Position numbers and translations under genes: made by a program. A stretch of DNA of 28,237 nt from Bacillota bacterium (GTDB lineage: Bacteria; Bacillota; UBA4882; UBA8346), in the NCBI GenBank assembly GCA_023436305.1, contig JAEZJQ010000147.1, positions 1 to 28,237 of the forward strand, written 5' to 3'. The notes under the pieces were generated by a model. It was not told where the DNA came from and did no database searches. It was given only the letters and a program-made list of their open reading frames with translations. Numbering within the stretch: position 1 is the stretch's first letter; the number at the start of each line of letters is the position of its first letter. Positions 1 through 7,452 of this stretch are shown here, one piece after another.

Positions 1-623
1 ATCCCAAACTTCTTCAGAAGCAGTTGGTATCCGCCATTCAGTAAATCAGCGTTATCAATCCCTAATGTCCCGTGATTATCATGATACCATGCGATTCTTC
101 TGGCGGATAATTCTTGGCAAAGTACGGCTAAATCCTCCGGTTTATTATTTCGTAACCGGTTGATCTCATTACGAACATCTTTACGGTATAGCACGGTGCA
201 TTGATCGTGCAAAACGCCTGCATTAACGTTAATACGGGCATTTGCTTTGGTGAATAATTCCTGGCAGCCAAGATTGATTCGTTTTCTTCCCTCAGCCATC
301 GCTTCGGTAATGGAATAACCATAAACCAGTTCTTTAATTCCAGACCAGATAATAGCGGTAGCGCACATGGGGCATGGTTCGTGAGTTGAAATCAAAACAC
401 ACCCTTCCAAATTACGGCCATATTTCTTAGCCGCCAACCGGATAGCGTTTAATTCGGCATGAGAGGTCGGATCGGATTCACTCTCCTCCCGGTCATGAGC
501 TTTGGCAATCACCTGGCCTTCCTTGATAATAACAGCCCCAAAGCCGCTATTGCCTTCTTTCAAGCTTTGTTTGGCCTCTTCCAGGGCGACTCGCATAAGT
601 TCCTCTTCATTATAATGAACCAT
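1..623 (-). CDS. Nucleoside/nucleobase deaminase, zinc-dependent (3' end beyond window)
   Basis: Cytidine/deoxycytidylate deaminase-fold enzyme expected to deaminate a free base or nucleoside hydrolytically in the cytosol. The gene starts at ATG 623 with AGGAG nine bases upstream, and 207 codons lie in the window before the left edge. The zinc site is complete: H55-A-E57 (E57 the proton shuttle) and P-C84-P-M-C87. The EPCPMC context and a W after the second cysteine resemble guanine deaminase/tRNA-adenosine-deaminase relatives more than true cytidine deaminases. The fold should end near residue 150, yet the protein continues for at least 57 more residues through a segment rich in Arg and Asn that I cannot assign. 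Family assignment is firm; the substrate is not determined. It is probably transcribed alone from the promoter at 795-823. Confidence 0.88.
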   Translation of the reverse strand, partial: MVHYNEEELMRVALEEAKQSLKEGNSGFGAVIIKEGQVIAKAHDREESESDPTSHAELNAIRLAAKKYGRNLEGCVLISTHEPCPMCATAIIWSGIKELVYGYSITEAMAEGRKRINLGCQELFTKANARINVNAGVLHDQCTVLYRKDVRNEINRLRNNKPEDLAVLCQELSARRIAWYHDNHGTLGIDNADLLNGGYQLLLKKFG

Positions 624-681
624 TATTTTTTACTCCTAAATAATTCTACTTCGGTAAATTAGTTTATTACTCGCGCAAAGA

Positions 682-758
682 CGCAGAGGCGCAGAGTTTG
701 GTCATATAAAAAACCAATAACAGATTTTCGTTTTTCTCCGCGTCTCAGCGCCTCTGCG
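682..758. repeat. GC-rich inverted repeat, dispersed-palindrome type
   Basis: Two 15-base arms at 682-696 (CGCAGAGGCGCAGAG) and 744-758 (CTCAGCGCCTCTGCG) are complementary at 14 of 15 positions, with a 47-base loop. They are clearly richer in GC than the surrounding AT-rich spacer. The CGCAGAGGCGCAGAG wording resembles a palindromic intergenic element that recurs in many unrelated bacterial genomes and produces spurious RRGAE-type peptides; that recollection is from general knowledge and was not searched. It lies in the presumed 5' leader of the deaminase gene and would fold into a strong hairpin in its transcript. Confidence 0.6.
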
Positions 759-794
759 GGAGAATTGTTTGCCGGTTTGAGACGTAGCTTCGCT

Positions 795-823
795 AATATA
801 TATTTTACTATTGATTTTAACAA
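795..823 (-). promoter_or_regulatory. Probable sigma-70-type promoter for the deaminase gene
   Basis: On the minus strand there is TTGTTA (818-823) as -35, a 17-base spacer and TATATT (795-800) as -10. These match 4 of 6 and 5 of 6 consensus bases. Transcription would begin near 788 and give a leader of about 165 bases containing the GC-rich inverted repeat. Confidence 0.45.
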
Positions 824-892
824 AGTAGAGATAAAGGTGATTAGTCAAGTAATCCCTTAAGGGAAATGGTTTTTTCCCGTCCACTATTCCCA

Positions 893-1642
893 TTATTTTT
901 TCCTGGCCACCACAATTAACCTTTGGCAACTATCCTTGTCATAAGGACGAAAACTCCAGTCCCCGTAAAAATCGCCTTTCAGGTCCGCTTGATCAAGGAT
1001 TTTCAGCCAATCATCATATAGGCGAATCTTGATTTTAAATTCATTGTGTTTAAAATCATTACTTTCATGGGTATGAATCAGATCGAAAATATGAACGGTC
1101 ATGATATCATCCCGGTAATCCATACTAAATAACCGCGAAAAGTCCCGGTTATTTACTTCCACCGAATACTGGGGAGGATTTCTCATGGAAGCGTCACTTT
1201 GTCCTTGATCAAAAATAATGATCCCGTGATCAGTTAATCTATCCCTCATGCTGGCCAGCGCTTTTACAATATCGACCTCTATTTCATTGACCGCATTACT
1301 TAAAGCAACAATGGCATCAAATTTTTGATCCAAGGTGTTATCCAATGTATGAAAATCCACTTGATATAATGGCACTTGCAGTCCGTTTTCCGCGATTCGC
1401 TTTCGGGCAACATTCAGCATGGATTCGGAAATATCGGAACCGGCGACCTCAAGTCCCAAAGAAGCGAATAAAACCAAGTCCTTTCCGGTACCACATGCGC
1501 AATCGAGTAAGGTGCGCGCTTGATTACGCTTCAAAATCTTCTCAAAAAAAGCTTCCCGCTCGGGATTTCTGATGAGCATATAATCGTAGACTTCAGCGAT
1601 ATTTGAATATTTGTCCACTGGATGGATACACCTTCCTCTCAT
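893..1642 (-). CDS. Class I SAM-dependent methyltransferase
   Basis: Small cytosolic Rossmann-fold methyltransferase. Motif I, LLDCACGTG, lies at residues 45-53, with the acidic ribose-binding residue D70 in GSDIS and a post-motif segment with D97. The 249-residue length is normal for stand-alone methyltransferases of the Methyltransf_25 type. The methyl acceptor cannot be read from the sequence; small-molecule acceptors are common in this group. ATG 1642 is given as start, but GTG 1618 (VDKYSNIAEVYDYM) is a good alternative because homologous proteins often start at this DKYS-like segment and AGGAAGG precedes it. The stop of the phosphatase gene lies six bases upstream, so the two are almost certainly one transcript. 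Confidence 0.85.
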   Translation of the reverse strand: MRGRCIHPVDKYSNIAEVYDYMLIRNPEREAFFEKILKRNQARTLLDCACGTGKDLVLFASLGLEVAGSDISESMLNVARKRIAENGLQVPLYQVDFHTLDNTLDQKFDAIVALSNAVNEIEVDIVKALASMRDRLTDHGIIIFDQGQSDASMRNPPQYSVEVNNRDFSRLFSMDYRDDIMTVHIFDLIHTHESNDFKHNEFKIKIRLYDDWLKILDQADLKGDFYGDWSFRPYDKDSCQRLIVVARKK

Positions 1643-1648
1643 GATGAA

Positions 1649-2392
1649 TTATTTTCGGAACTTTTTAAGATCTATTTTTCCATTCGTAGCGATAATTCCT
1701 TTCTGCCGGTGTTCCCAATCACTAAAATCATAATTCAATACATGCCCTCCGGCATTCTTTAAAATCAAAGCCGCTGCCGACTGTCCTTCCATGCTACACC
1801 CGAAATCGATAAAGACATCGATTCTTCCTCTGGCTACATTACAGATAGTTAGCGCCGGTGTTATTAAAGGCATGCCTTTCTTACAGTTTTCAAAAACATA
1901 ACTCCAATGTTGATAATACTTGGCGATATTTGTATAATTGGCACTGAAACCGAAAGCAACTAACGCATCATTGATATCCTCCGTCTCCGTTACGTTTATT
2001 ACTTCACCGTTCAAGAAAGACTTCTTTTGTTCCGCAATTGAATAATATAATTCCTCGGAAATGGGGTTGTAAACATACCCCTCACATACTTCCCCATTTC
2101 TCTCCAAGCATATCGATATTGCAAAATACGGTACACCAAACACGAAATCAGCGGTACCATCGATGGGGTCAATAATCCAGCGTTCGGAACTATTTCCTTC
2201 CATTGCCCCGGTTTCTTCAGAGTATATGGAATAATCCGGGTAAAACCTTTTGAGTTCCTGAATAAGCATTTCCTCAATCAGCCAATCACTCTCGGTGACT
2301 AAATGAAACTTTTCTTTGACTTGGCTGGCTTTGATATTATAATATCGTTTCTTTAATTCTTTTCCGGCTTTAATGATAATATCTTTAACCAT
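1649..2392 (-). CDS. Inositol monophosphatase family protein
   Basis: Mg-dependent, Li-sensitive phosphatase superfamily (IMPase/FBPase/CysQ). Residues seen are E59-E60-T-G, the metal-binding motif D75-P-I-D78-G-T, and the C-terminal segment leading to NAGG (residues 213-216). The 247-residue length fits the family. The usual WD.AAG motif that supplies the third metal ligand is replaced by MEGQSAAAL (201-209), so E202 would have to stand in for Asp. This makes the substrate uncertain: inositol phosphate, histidinol phosphate and PAP phosphatases all share the fold. It is the first gene of a two-gene unit with the methyltransferase. The start is ATG 2392, with a weak AAAGG 14 bases ahead. Confidence 0.86.
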   Translation of the reverse strand: MVKDIIIKAGKELKKRYYNIKASQVKEKFHLVTESDWLIEEMLIQELKRFYPDYSIYSEETGAMEGNSSERWIIDPIDGTADFVFGVPYFAISICLERNGEVCEGYVYNPISEELYYSIAEQKKSFLNGEVINVTETEDINDALVAFGFSANYTNIAKYYQHWSYVFENCKKGMPLITPALTICNVARGRIDVFIDFGCSMEGQSAAALILKNAGGHVLNYDFSDWEHRQKGIIATNGKIDLKKFRK

Positions 2393-2701
2393 CGGAACCC
2401 AAGACCTTTCTGGAAATTGCTAATAATTTCCGGGAGGGCAGTGGATTTTAGCACTATATGGTAATATGGTTAGACTATAATGTCGTAAAATTTGGAATGT
2501 CTCTTTTTCATTTTACTGCAAAGCGCACTAATAATCAAATTAGGATATCACAGGAAAGCTTTGCCGAAAATAACCCCCCCGTTTATCACCAGTCATGTAA
2601 ATTCAGCGAGATTTAACTAAATACTGTTTTATAAAGACTAAACCAGTCTTTTTTGCAGTCCACCACATACCATTTATCAATGAATTTTCTAACAAAGCGT
2701 T
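2393..2701. other. AT-rich intergenic stretch, no gene seen
   Basis: No convincing reading frame with a ribosome site occurs here. A perfect 7-base inverted repeat, GGAAATT/AATTTCC (2412-2418 and 2425-2431), sits just upstream of the phosphatase gene. A C7 run occurs near 2574-2580. The promoter of the phosphatase-methyltransferase pair should lie here on the minus strand, but no clear -35/-10 pair stands out. The part next to the CRISPR array (about 2600-2701) is AT-rich but shows no further repeat copy. Confidence 0.5.
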
Positions 2702-2862
2702 GTTTCAATTCCTCATAGGTAATCTATAAACCGGGAACCCAAAAACTTTGAACTGCTTTTAACCGGGTTTCAATTCCTCATAGGTAATCTATAAACTAAA
2801 AAAACATTGTCTGATCGAGCCTGGGATGTCGGGTTTCAATTACTCATAGGTAATCTATAAAC
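2702..2862 (-). CRISPR. Short CRISPR array, 3 repeats and 2 spacers, no adjacent cas genes
   Basis: Three 30-base direct repeats lie at 2702-2731, 2767-2796 and 2833-2862, separated by unique spacers of 35 bases (2732-2766) and 36 bases (2797-2832). Read on the minus strand the repeat begins GTTTATAGATTACC and ends GAATTGAAAC. The 3' ATTGAAAC is typical of type I-B/III repeats in Bacillota and thermophiles, which sets the likely crRNA strand. The first two copies are identical; the copy at 2833-2862 has one substitution (C to A at plus-strand position 2842). No cas gene occurs in the window, so effectors must be encoded elsewhere or be absent. Confidence 0.9.
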
Positions 2863-2907
2863 TGAATCCAATTTTCCGCGTACCAAAATTTTAGAAAGTT
2901 TTCGAAT

Positions 2908-2941
2908 AAAAAAAAGCCATTTATTGAAACGAATAAATGGC
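2908..2941 (-). terminator. Rho-independent terminator of hicBA
   Basis: A perfect 10-base stem, GCCATTTATT/AATAAATGGC (2916-2925 and 2932-2941), has a 6-base loop. In the minus-strand transcript it is followed by a U8 run (2908-2915). It lies 40 bases after the hicA stop and also insulates the CRISPR array from hicBA transcription. Confidence 0.85.
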
Positions 2942-2980
2942 ATTACCAAAAAACGCTGTCTATATATTATTTAAAATTAT

Positions 2981-3205
2981 TTACAGCAGATTTTTAAATT
3001 CATCCACCGTTATACCGGCTTCACGAATGACAGCCCGTATCGTCCCTTTCGCAACTTCCTTATGATCTGGAACAATTACACGCCGATGGGGATATTTCAG
3101 TTGTCTTAATACAATGTGACTGCCTCGTTGCCGGTCTTCCTCATATCCAATCTTCTTTAATGCCTTGACTATTTCCCGCCCTGAAATCAGAGGTAATTCG
3201 CTCAA
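2981..3205 (-). CDS. hicA: HicA-type toxin, mRNA interferase
   Basis: Type II toxin that cleaves mRNA and tmRNA in the cytosol until bound by HicB. The 74-residue length and double-stranded-RNA-binding-like fold are typical. G28-S29-H30 carries the catalytic histidine, with basic residues following (R34, K37, R41, R42) and the conserved VPDHKEVAKGTIRAVIREAGI helix region. The likely start is TTG 3205, overlapping the hicB stop by four bases (TTGA), which indicates translational coupling to the antitoxin. The antitoxin gene comes first, the less common order for hic loci but well known. All key residues are present, so the toxin looks intact. Confidence 0.92.
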   Translation of the reverse strand: MSELPLISGREIVKALKKIGYEEDRQRGSHIVLRQLKYPHRRVIVPDHKEVAKGTIRAVIREAGITVDEFKNLL

Positions 3206-3414
3206 ACGGATACCTCCACAAACTCTTCCGATATTGGCGGGGGAATCGGTTCATTGTGAGCCTCTAAACTTTCAAGATAAGCTGCTATTGCTTCCTTAAT
3301 GTTTGTAAGCGCTTCTTCGCGCGTTTCTCCTTGTGAAATACATCCCGGTAGAGATGGTACTTCCGCCACATAGACACCGTCTTCGTCTTGCTCAATAATT
3401 ACCCGGTATTTCAT
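3202..3414 (-). CDS. hicB: HicB-type antitoxin, short form
   Basis: Partner that neutralises HicA. The 70-residue protein is the single-domain HicB form with a partially degraded RNase H-like fold: YRVIIEQDEDGVYVAEVPSL, then PGCISQGET, then the EALTNIKEAIAAYLE helix. No helix-turn-helix or ribbon-helix-helix domain follows, so DNA binding and autoregulation are not evident from sequence. ATG 3414 is chosen because GGAGGAG lies seven bases upstream; an upstream TTG (3429) would add five residues but lies inside the ribosome site. It is driven by the consensus promoter at 3435-3463 and coupled to hicA by a four-base overlap. Confidence 0.92.
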   Translation of the reverse strand: MKYRVIIEQDEDGVYVAEVPSLPGCISQGETREEALTNIKEAIAAYLESLEAHNEPIPPPISEEFVEVSV

Positions 3415-3434
3415 ATTAATCTCCTCCAATATCC

Positions 3435-3463
3435 ATCATACAACGAGCTTTGCTTACTGTCAA
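3435..3463 (-). promoter_or_regulatory. Consensus promoter of hicBA
   Basis: TTGACA (3458-3463) is separated by 17 bases from TATGAT (3435-3440) on the minus strand. Transcription would start near 3428, leaving a leader of only about 14 bases made largely of the ribosome site GGAGGAG. Such strength suits a toxin-antitoxin operon that must keep antitoxin in excess. Confidence 0.75.
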
Positions 3464-3594
3464 ATACCAACCAAATTTATTTTTATACCTGGGGCTCTAC
3501 AGCTTGACTAACCAGACTACTTTGCCGGGACAAAAAAATTGATGAATTGGCCAAATGGGTTTCAGACTCATAACTTCTTTCACTTATCGCTTTG

Positions 3595-3633
3595 AAAAAT
3601 CCGAAGCTTGTGAAGAATATTTCACAAGCTTCG
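3595..3633 (-). terminator. Terminator hairpin after the AraC-family gene
   Basis: A perfect 13-base stem, CGAAGCTTGTGAA/TTCACAAGCTTCG (3602-3614 and 3621-3633), has a 6-base loop. On the minus strand it is followed by AUUUUU (plus 3595-3600). It lies 77 bases downstream of the regulator's stop. On the plus strand AGTTTTC follows the stem, but no plus-strand gene precedes it. Confidence 0.7.
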
Positions 3634-3710
3634 AGTTTTCTAGCGAAAGGAACTTTAATCCAGGCAAAAAAACGCTCCAAACAATAACGGTTTTATCAAA
3701 CCCAATTCGA

Positions 3711-4586
3711 TTAAATCCGGCGCACCGGTTTCAATACCATATACCCTTCGTCCTCCCGATCATCCTCATAGACCGGATTGTCGGCATCATTCCACTCCCG
3801 TCCGTTTTCCCCCGGATTCCACGATTCACTTATATTCCAGACTGCTTCGGTGACAGTTTCGTGCATTTCTTCCGGATAAGGCGGGTGGCAGAACTTGACA
3901 TAATCGCATTCCGGCGCATCAATAGATTCAAGGCCTTCCGGAATTGGGCCATTGTAACCCACCGGCATTTCCACACCCCAGACATACCGGGTCTGATTGT
4001 TTTCGTTTATCCAGGCCGCAATGACGCCCCCTAAGGTCCCTTTCATACTGGCCAGCAATCCCCACATGGCTTCAGCGCCTTCGGCATCACATAATTGATG
4101 GTAATCGGCAGCCCCCTCTTGGTGCCATACCAACATTTTGCGGGCCGGTTTATGAAGAAAGGAAACATTCACATTTCGCATAATATCTGCTTGCATTATC
4201 TGATCATCTCCCTTGTTATGATGTAGGTGGTTGAGATTGCGCCCAAAGAATAATGGAATCGGCATTCCAAGCCGGCGATATGTGGCAGGAGTTACTTCAA
4301 AAACCTCAATGAAGGATCGGGTAAATGCTTCCTGGGAATTATAGCCATACTCAAAGGCGATGTCTAGAATACGCCTTTCGGTATCCCGTAATTCCAAGGC
4401 CGCCGCTGATATTCTCCGCAACCGGATATAGTCTTTCATACAGATCCCTACTTGGCTCCGAAAAGCTTTGGAACAATAAAACGATGAATAACCAACATGG
4501 GAAGCAATATCATTGAGGGTCAGTTCCTCCGTCAAATGCCTTTCGATGTAATCAATCATTTTCTGGACACATTCTTTCCAATCCAC
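3711..4586 (-). CDS. AraC-family transcriptional regulator with GyrI-like effector domain
   Basis: Cytosolic DNA-binding regulator of 291 residues. The N-terminal AraC/XylS domain (about 5-108) carries two helix-turn-helix units: recognition helices near 24-43 (LNDIASHVGYSSFYCSKAF) and 72-93 (ILDIAFEYGYNSQEAFTRSF), followed by FEVTPATYRR. The C-terminal half (about 140-290) looks like the GyrI-like/Bacterial transcription activator effector-binding domain, with KPARKMLVWHQEG early and a Trp-rich middle. This architecture (SoxS/Rob or BltR-like) usually binds hydrophobic small molecules and controls stress or efflux genes. The start is GTG 4586, with AGGTGGTGA just upstream. No obvious target gene adjoins it, so the ligand and regulon are unknown. 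Confidence 0.9.
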   Translation of the reverse strand: MDWKECVQKMIDYIERHLTEELTLNDIASHVGYSSFYCSKAFRSQVGICMKDYIRLRRISAAALELRDTERRILDIAFEYGYNSQEAFTRSFIEVFEVTPATYRRLGMPIPLFFGRNLNHLHHNKGDDQIMQADIMRNVNVSFLHKPARKMLVWHQEGAADYHQLCDAEGAEAMWGLLASMKGTLGGVIAAWINENNQTRYVWGVEMPVGYNGPIPEGLESIDAPECDYVKFCHPPYPEEMHETVTEAVWNISESWNPGENGREWNDADNPVYEDDREDEGYMVLKPVRRI

Positions 4587-4607
4587 TCGCTCACCACCTG
4601 TAACGAG

Positions 4608-4634
4608 AGTATACTACATCCTTGGGGGAATCAA
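4608..4634 (-). promoter_or_regulatory. Possible promoter of the AraC-family gene
   Basis: On the minus strand TATACT (4608-4613) lies 15 bases from TTGATT (4629-4634). The -10 is good, but the spacing is short for unaided RNA polymerase, which could mean activator dependence or a wrong -35 choice. It is 22 bases from the GTG start. Confidence 0.35.
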
Positions 4635-4681
4635 TTTGATTTCAGTTGCACAAATTCCACTTCTACTCAAAAAAGCGAGTT

Positions 4682-7222
4682 TTAACAAGAGTTGGGTTGA
4701 TTGATTATGCTGTGCAAAACTTCATTCAGTTCGTCAATTTTATACGGTTTGCTTACCACCCCGCAAAAACCATACCGTTCAAAATCGGCAACAATCGGAT
4801 CGTTGGCGTAACCACTGGACACAATGGCTTTGACTTTCGGGTCAAAATCACGAAGGTAGGCAATGGCCTCCTGGCCCCCCATACCTCCGGGTACCGTCAA
4901 ATCCATAATGACGGCGTCAAAGGGTTCCCCGGACTCCTTGGCCCGTTTATAGAGCTCGATGGCCTGTGCGCCATCCGTGGCCATGGCTACTTGATAACCG
5001 AAGCTGTAAACCAACATTTCGCCTACGGCATTAAGGATTCTCTCCTCATCATCCATGAATAAAATCTTAAACCCTATTCCGGAGAACGCAATTTCCTTTT
5101 CGGACTCATTTCCTGCCGCCAATGCGCATGAAGCGGGTAAATAGATAAAGAAGGACGTTCCGTAGCCTTCCTTGGACTCAACTTCAAGATAACCGTTATG
5201 CCGGTTGATAATTGAATATGAAGTGGCTAAACCCAACCCATTTCCATCTTGCTTGGTTGTAAAAAACGGATCGAATATCTTGGAAATATTCTCCATGGAA
5301 ATGCCGGAACCTTGATCCACCAATGTAATTTTGACATAATTGCCCGGGGTAAAACGGCCATCACCCTTGATGATTATATTTTCAGCGCTGATATGAATGA
5401 TACCGCCCTTGGGCATGGCTTGTTTGGCATTGATCACCAGATTATAGATGACTTGGCTGATTTGGCCCTCATCGATACTGGCCGCCCACAGTTCATCCGG
5501 AATGGCGAACCCCGCTTTAATATTGGACCCCCGCAGCACAAATTCGGTAGTATCCTTGATTAATTCGATCAACGAAGCGTCCTTTTTTACCGGAGCTCCT
5601 CCCTTGGAAAAGGTGAGCAATTGTTTGGTCAAGTCACTGGCTTTCCGGGCAGTCTCCACCGTATTCAAAAGATACTTGTGGATATCCTCATTTTTCTCCA
5701 TTTTACGCACTGCCAACTGGATATTCGAAAGAATCGCCGCCAGAATGTTGTTAAAATCATGGGCAATGCCTCCCGCCAATATGCCGAGTGACTCCAGCTT
5801 TTCCGCTTTGAGTAATTCCTGTTCGGTTTTTTGTTTTTCGGAGATGTCCTGGAAGACAATGACGGTTCCAATGACTCGCCCATCGCTGGATATGATGGGC
5901 GAACTGTTAATGGCCACCGGCGTTTCTCTTAAATCCCGCGTCACCAATATCGGATTCCCCGGTACTCTTCGGGACGCATTGATCACGACAGGTTCGCTGG
6001 TTTGATCATCACAAACATAGACAATCTTGTCCAATGGCCGGCCGGTTGCTTCCCCTTGCGAATATCCGGTAAGATTGGCGGCGGACTCGTTGATGAGAAT
6101 CACCCGGTTATCCGAATCCACGGTTACCACCCCTTCATCGAGGGAGTTTAAAGTTACCTTGAGCAATTCCCGTTCGGAAGCCAGCAGATCCTCTACTTTG
6201 CGCTTGCGGGCGGTGATATCGGTAAAAATAAAAATGACTCCGATTAACGTTTGATTCTGGTCAAAAACAGGTGTGAGGGTCTCTGATAGCCATACCGGGC
6301 CACCGGGAGTCCGGGTGAACATTATCTCTTCATCACGGATAACTTCACCTTTTAACGCACGATATAAAGGCAATTCCTCCGTCGTAAAACGAACTCCTTC
6401 CGCTTTACATAAATTTATCCTGGCGTTTCTTTCCAGGTAAGCGATATTATAATCATGTTCGGAATACCCGAATACGTTCCGGGCAATTTCATTCATCCGC
6501 AAGATATTCCCCAAGTGATCATAAATAATAACCCCGGCGGCGATGGAAGAGATGGCGGCATCCAGTTCCGCTGCCCGCCGTTCCGCCTGTTCACGCGCCC
6601 GAGTCGCAATCTCCCCATATTCACGAATCTCGGCCGCTTGATGCTGTAATTCCAGATAGGAAATATTTAATTTGTCGGTTTTGGCTTGTAATTCTTCATT
6701 TATAGCGGTCAATTCTTCCTGATGGTTCTGTAGTTCTTTGTTTACAGCGGTAAGTTCTTCCTGCTTAGCCAATAACTCTTCATTCACCAAGGCTAATTCA
6801 TCCTGCTTAACCTGTAAAGCTTCTTCCATTTGTTTCCGATAAGAAATATCCTCGACAATTCTGATAAAATAGGCCGGTTCACCATCATTCCGTACCAAGA
6901 AGGCCGTAATGTTGACCCATAATAGCTCACCATTTTTGCATATCCATTTCATCTCATGAGTATATACCGATATTTCACCGGATAGGAGCCGTTGCATATG
7001 CTCCTCTTCCCGTTGATAATCGCTTGAATGATACATATCCCTAATCATAAGGTTCATTAACTCATCCTTGGTATATCCGGTCATATCGCAGAACTTTTGA
7101 TTGACATTGATATACCGGCCATCCAAACCAACTTGATTGATGCCCAGTGCCGCCTGTTCGTAAACGGCTCTCATTTTTTCTTCGCTTTCACGGAAGGCTT
7201 TATCATTAAGTTTAACTGTCAT
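4682..7222 (-). CDS. Hybrid sensor histidine kinase: PAS-coiled coil-PAS-PAS-HisKA-HATPase-REC
   Basis: Soluble hybrid kinase of 846 residues. PAS1 lies at about 10-128 with its PAC motif. A coiled coil at about 130-200 contains near-repeats of the type QEELTAVNKEL. PAS2 (about 215-340) and PAS3 (about 352-465) follow. In the HisKA domain the phospho-accepting H488 lies in ILAGGIAHDFNN. The HATPase has N-box NLVINAKQAM (594-603), G1 DQGSG (636-640) and G2 GNGLGLA (660-666). The receiver (about 718-840) has D724/D725, phospho-acceptor D774 and K825. No transmembrane segment is visible, so it senses a cytosolic signal, perhaps redox, gas or a small ligand. ATG 7222 is chosen for AGGAGG eight bases upstream. 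The last three domains closely resemble those of the kinase at 8474-10750. No output partner is adjacent. Confidence 0.93.
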   Translation of the reverse strand: MTVKLNDKAFRESEEKMRAVYEQAALGINQVGLDGRYINVNQKFCDMTGYTKDELMNLMIRDMYHSSDYQREEEHMQRLLSGEISVYTHEMKWICKNGELLWVNITAFLVRNDGEPAYFIRIVEDISYRKQMEEALQVKQDELALVNEELLAKQEELTAVNKELQNHQEELTAINEELQAKTDKLNISYLELQHQAAEIREYGEIATRAREQAERRAAELDAAISSIAAGVIIYDHLGNILRMNEIARNVFGYSEHDYNIAYLERNARINLCKAEGVRFTTEELPLYRALKGEVIRDEEIMFTRTPGGPVWLSETLTPVFDQNQTLIGVIFIFTDITARKRKVEDLLASERELLKVTLNSLDEGVVTVDSDNRVILINESAANLTGYSQGEATGRPLDKIVYVCDDQTSEPVVINASRRVPGNPILVTRDLRETPVAINSSPIISSDGRVIGTVIVFQDISEKQKTEQELLKAEKLESLGILAGGIAHDFNNILAAILSNIQLAVRKMEKNEDIHKYLLNTVETARKASDLTKQLLTFSKGGAPVKKDASLIELIKDTTEFVLRGSNIKAGFAIPDELWAASIDEGQISQVIYNLVINAKQAMPKGGIIHISAENIIIKGDGRFTPGNYVKITLVDQGSGISMENISKIFDPFFTTKQDGNGLGLATSYSIINRHNGYLEVESKEGYGTSFFIYLPASCALAAGNESEKEIAFSGIGFKILFMDDEERILNAVGEMLVYSFGYQVAMATDGAQAIELYKRAKESGEPFDAVIMDLTVPGGMGGQEAIAYLRDFDPKVKAIVSSGYANDPIVADFERYGFCGVVSKPYKIDELNEVLHSIINQPNSC

Positions 7223-7342
7223 CGATTTCCCCTCCTGCAAAACACCCGATCATCAAGAAACCGGCGGGGAATACCCAAAACTGCTTAAAGACGTAACAGG
7301 CACTCCTAGCCGGTGATGATTGCTCAATATAACAAAAATTTG

Positions 7343-7375
7343 TCATCGTTGAAACAATGTATAATTAGATTAAAT
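7343..7375 (+). promoter_or_regulatory. Element similar to the hydrogenase-operon promoter
   Basis: TCATCG, GAAACAA, TGTATAATTA and TTAAAT occur here in the same order as at 15757-15787, with small insertions or deletions. Here a -10-like TATAAT (7360-7365) points to the plus strand, where the next sequence is antisense to the methyltransferase gene. A matching -35 is lacking. The rest of the 230-base gap between the kinase start and the methyltransferase stop (7223-7452) holds only the kinase ribosome site and AT-rich leader. Confidence 0.25.
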
Positions 7376-7452
7376 TCGATGTTATATCATAATTTCCTTC
7401 AAAATTCGTCGATTATGGCGAGATTCCATAGGATAATCGGAACTACGCTTCA

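Noticed and set aside
861..878. Hairpin GGGAAA/TTTCCC after the methyltransferase stop
   Set aside because: The stem is short and no U-tract follows on the minus strand, so it is not called as a terminator.
702..929. 75-codon minus-strand frame with SRRGAETRRK
   Set aside because: It is a translation of the GC-rich dispersed palindrome, a known source of spurious proteins.
2637..2701. Possible fourth, degenerate CRISPR repeat one unit to the left
   Set aside because: The sequence at the expected spacing does not match the repeat; the same holds to the right of 2862.
3483..3680. 65-codon minus-strand frame after the AraC-family gene
   Set aside because: It contains the terminator hairpin, has no recognisable motif and no convincing ribosome site.
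3555..4034. Long plus-strand open frame overlapping the AraC-family gene
   Set aside because: It is antisense to a clear AraC/GyrI-like gene, begins in a terminator palindrome and shows no domain or good ribosome site.
5448..6005. 185-codon plus-strand frame inside the PAS kinase
   Set aside because: It is antisense to well-conserved kinase domains; the length is a side effect of codon bias.
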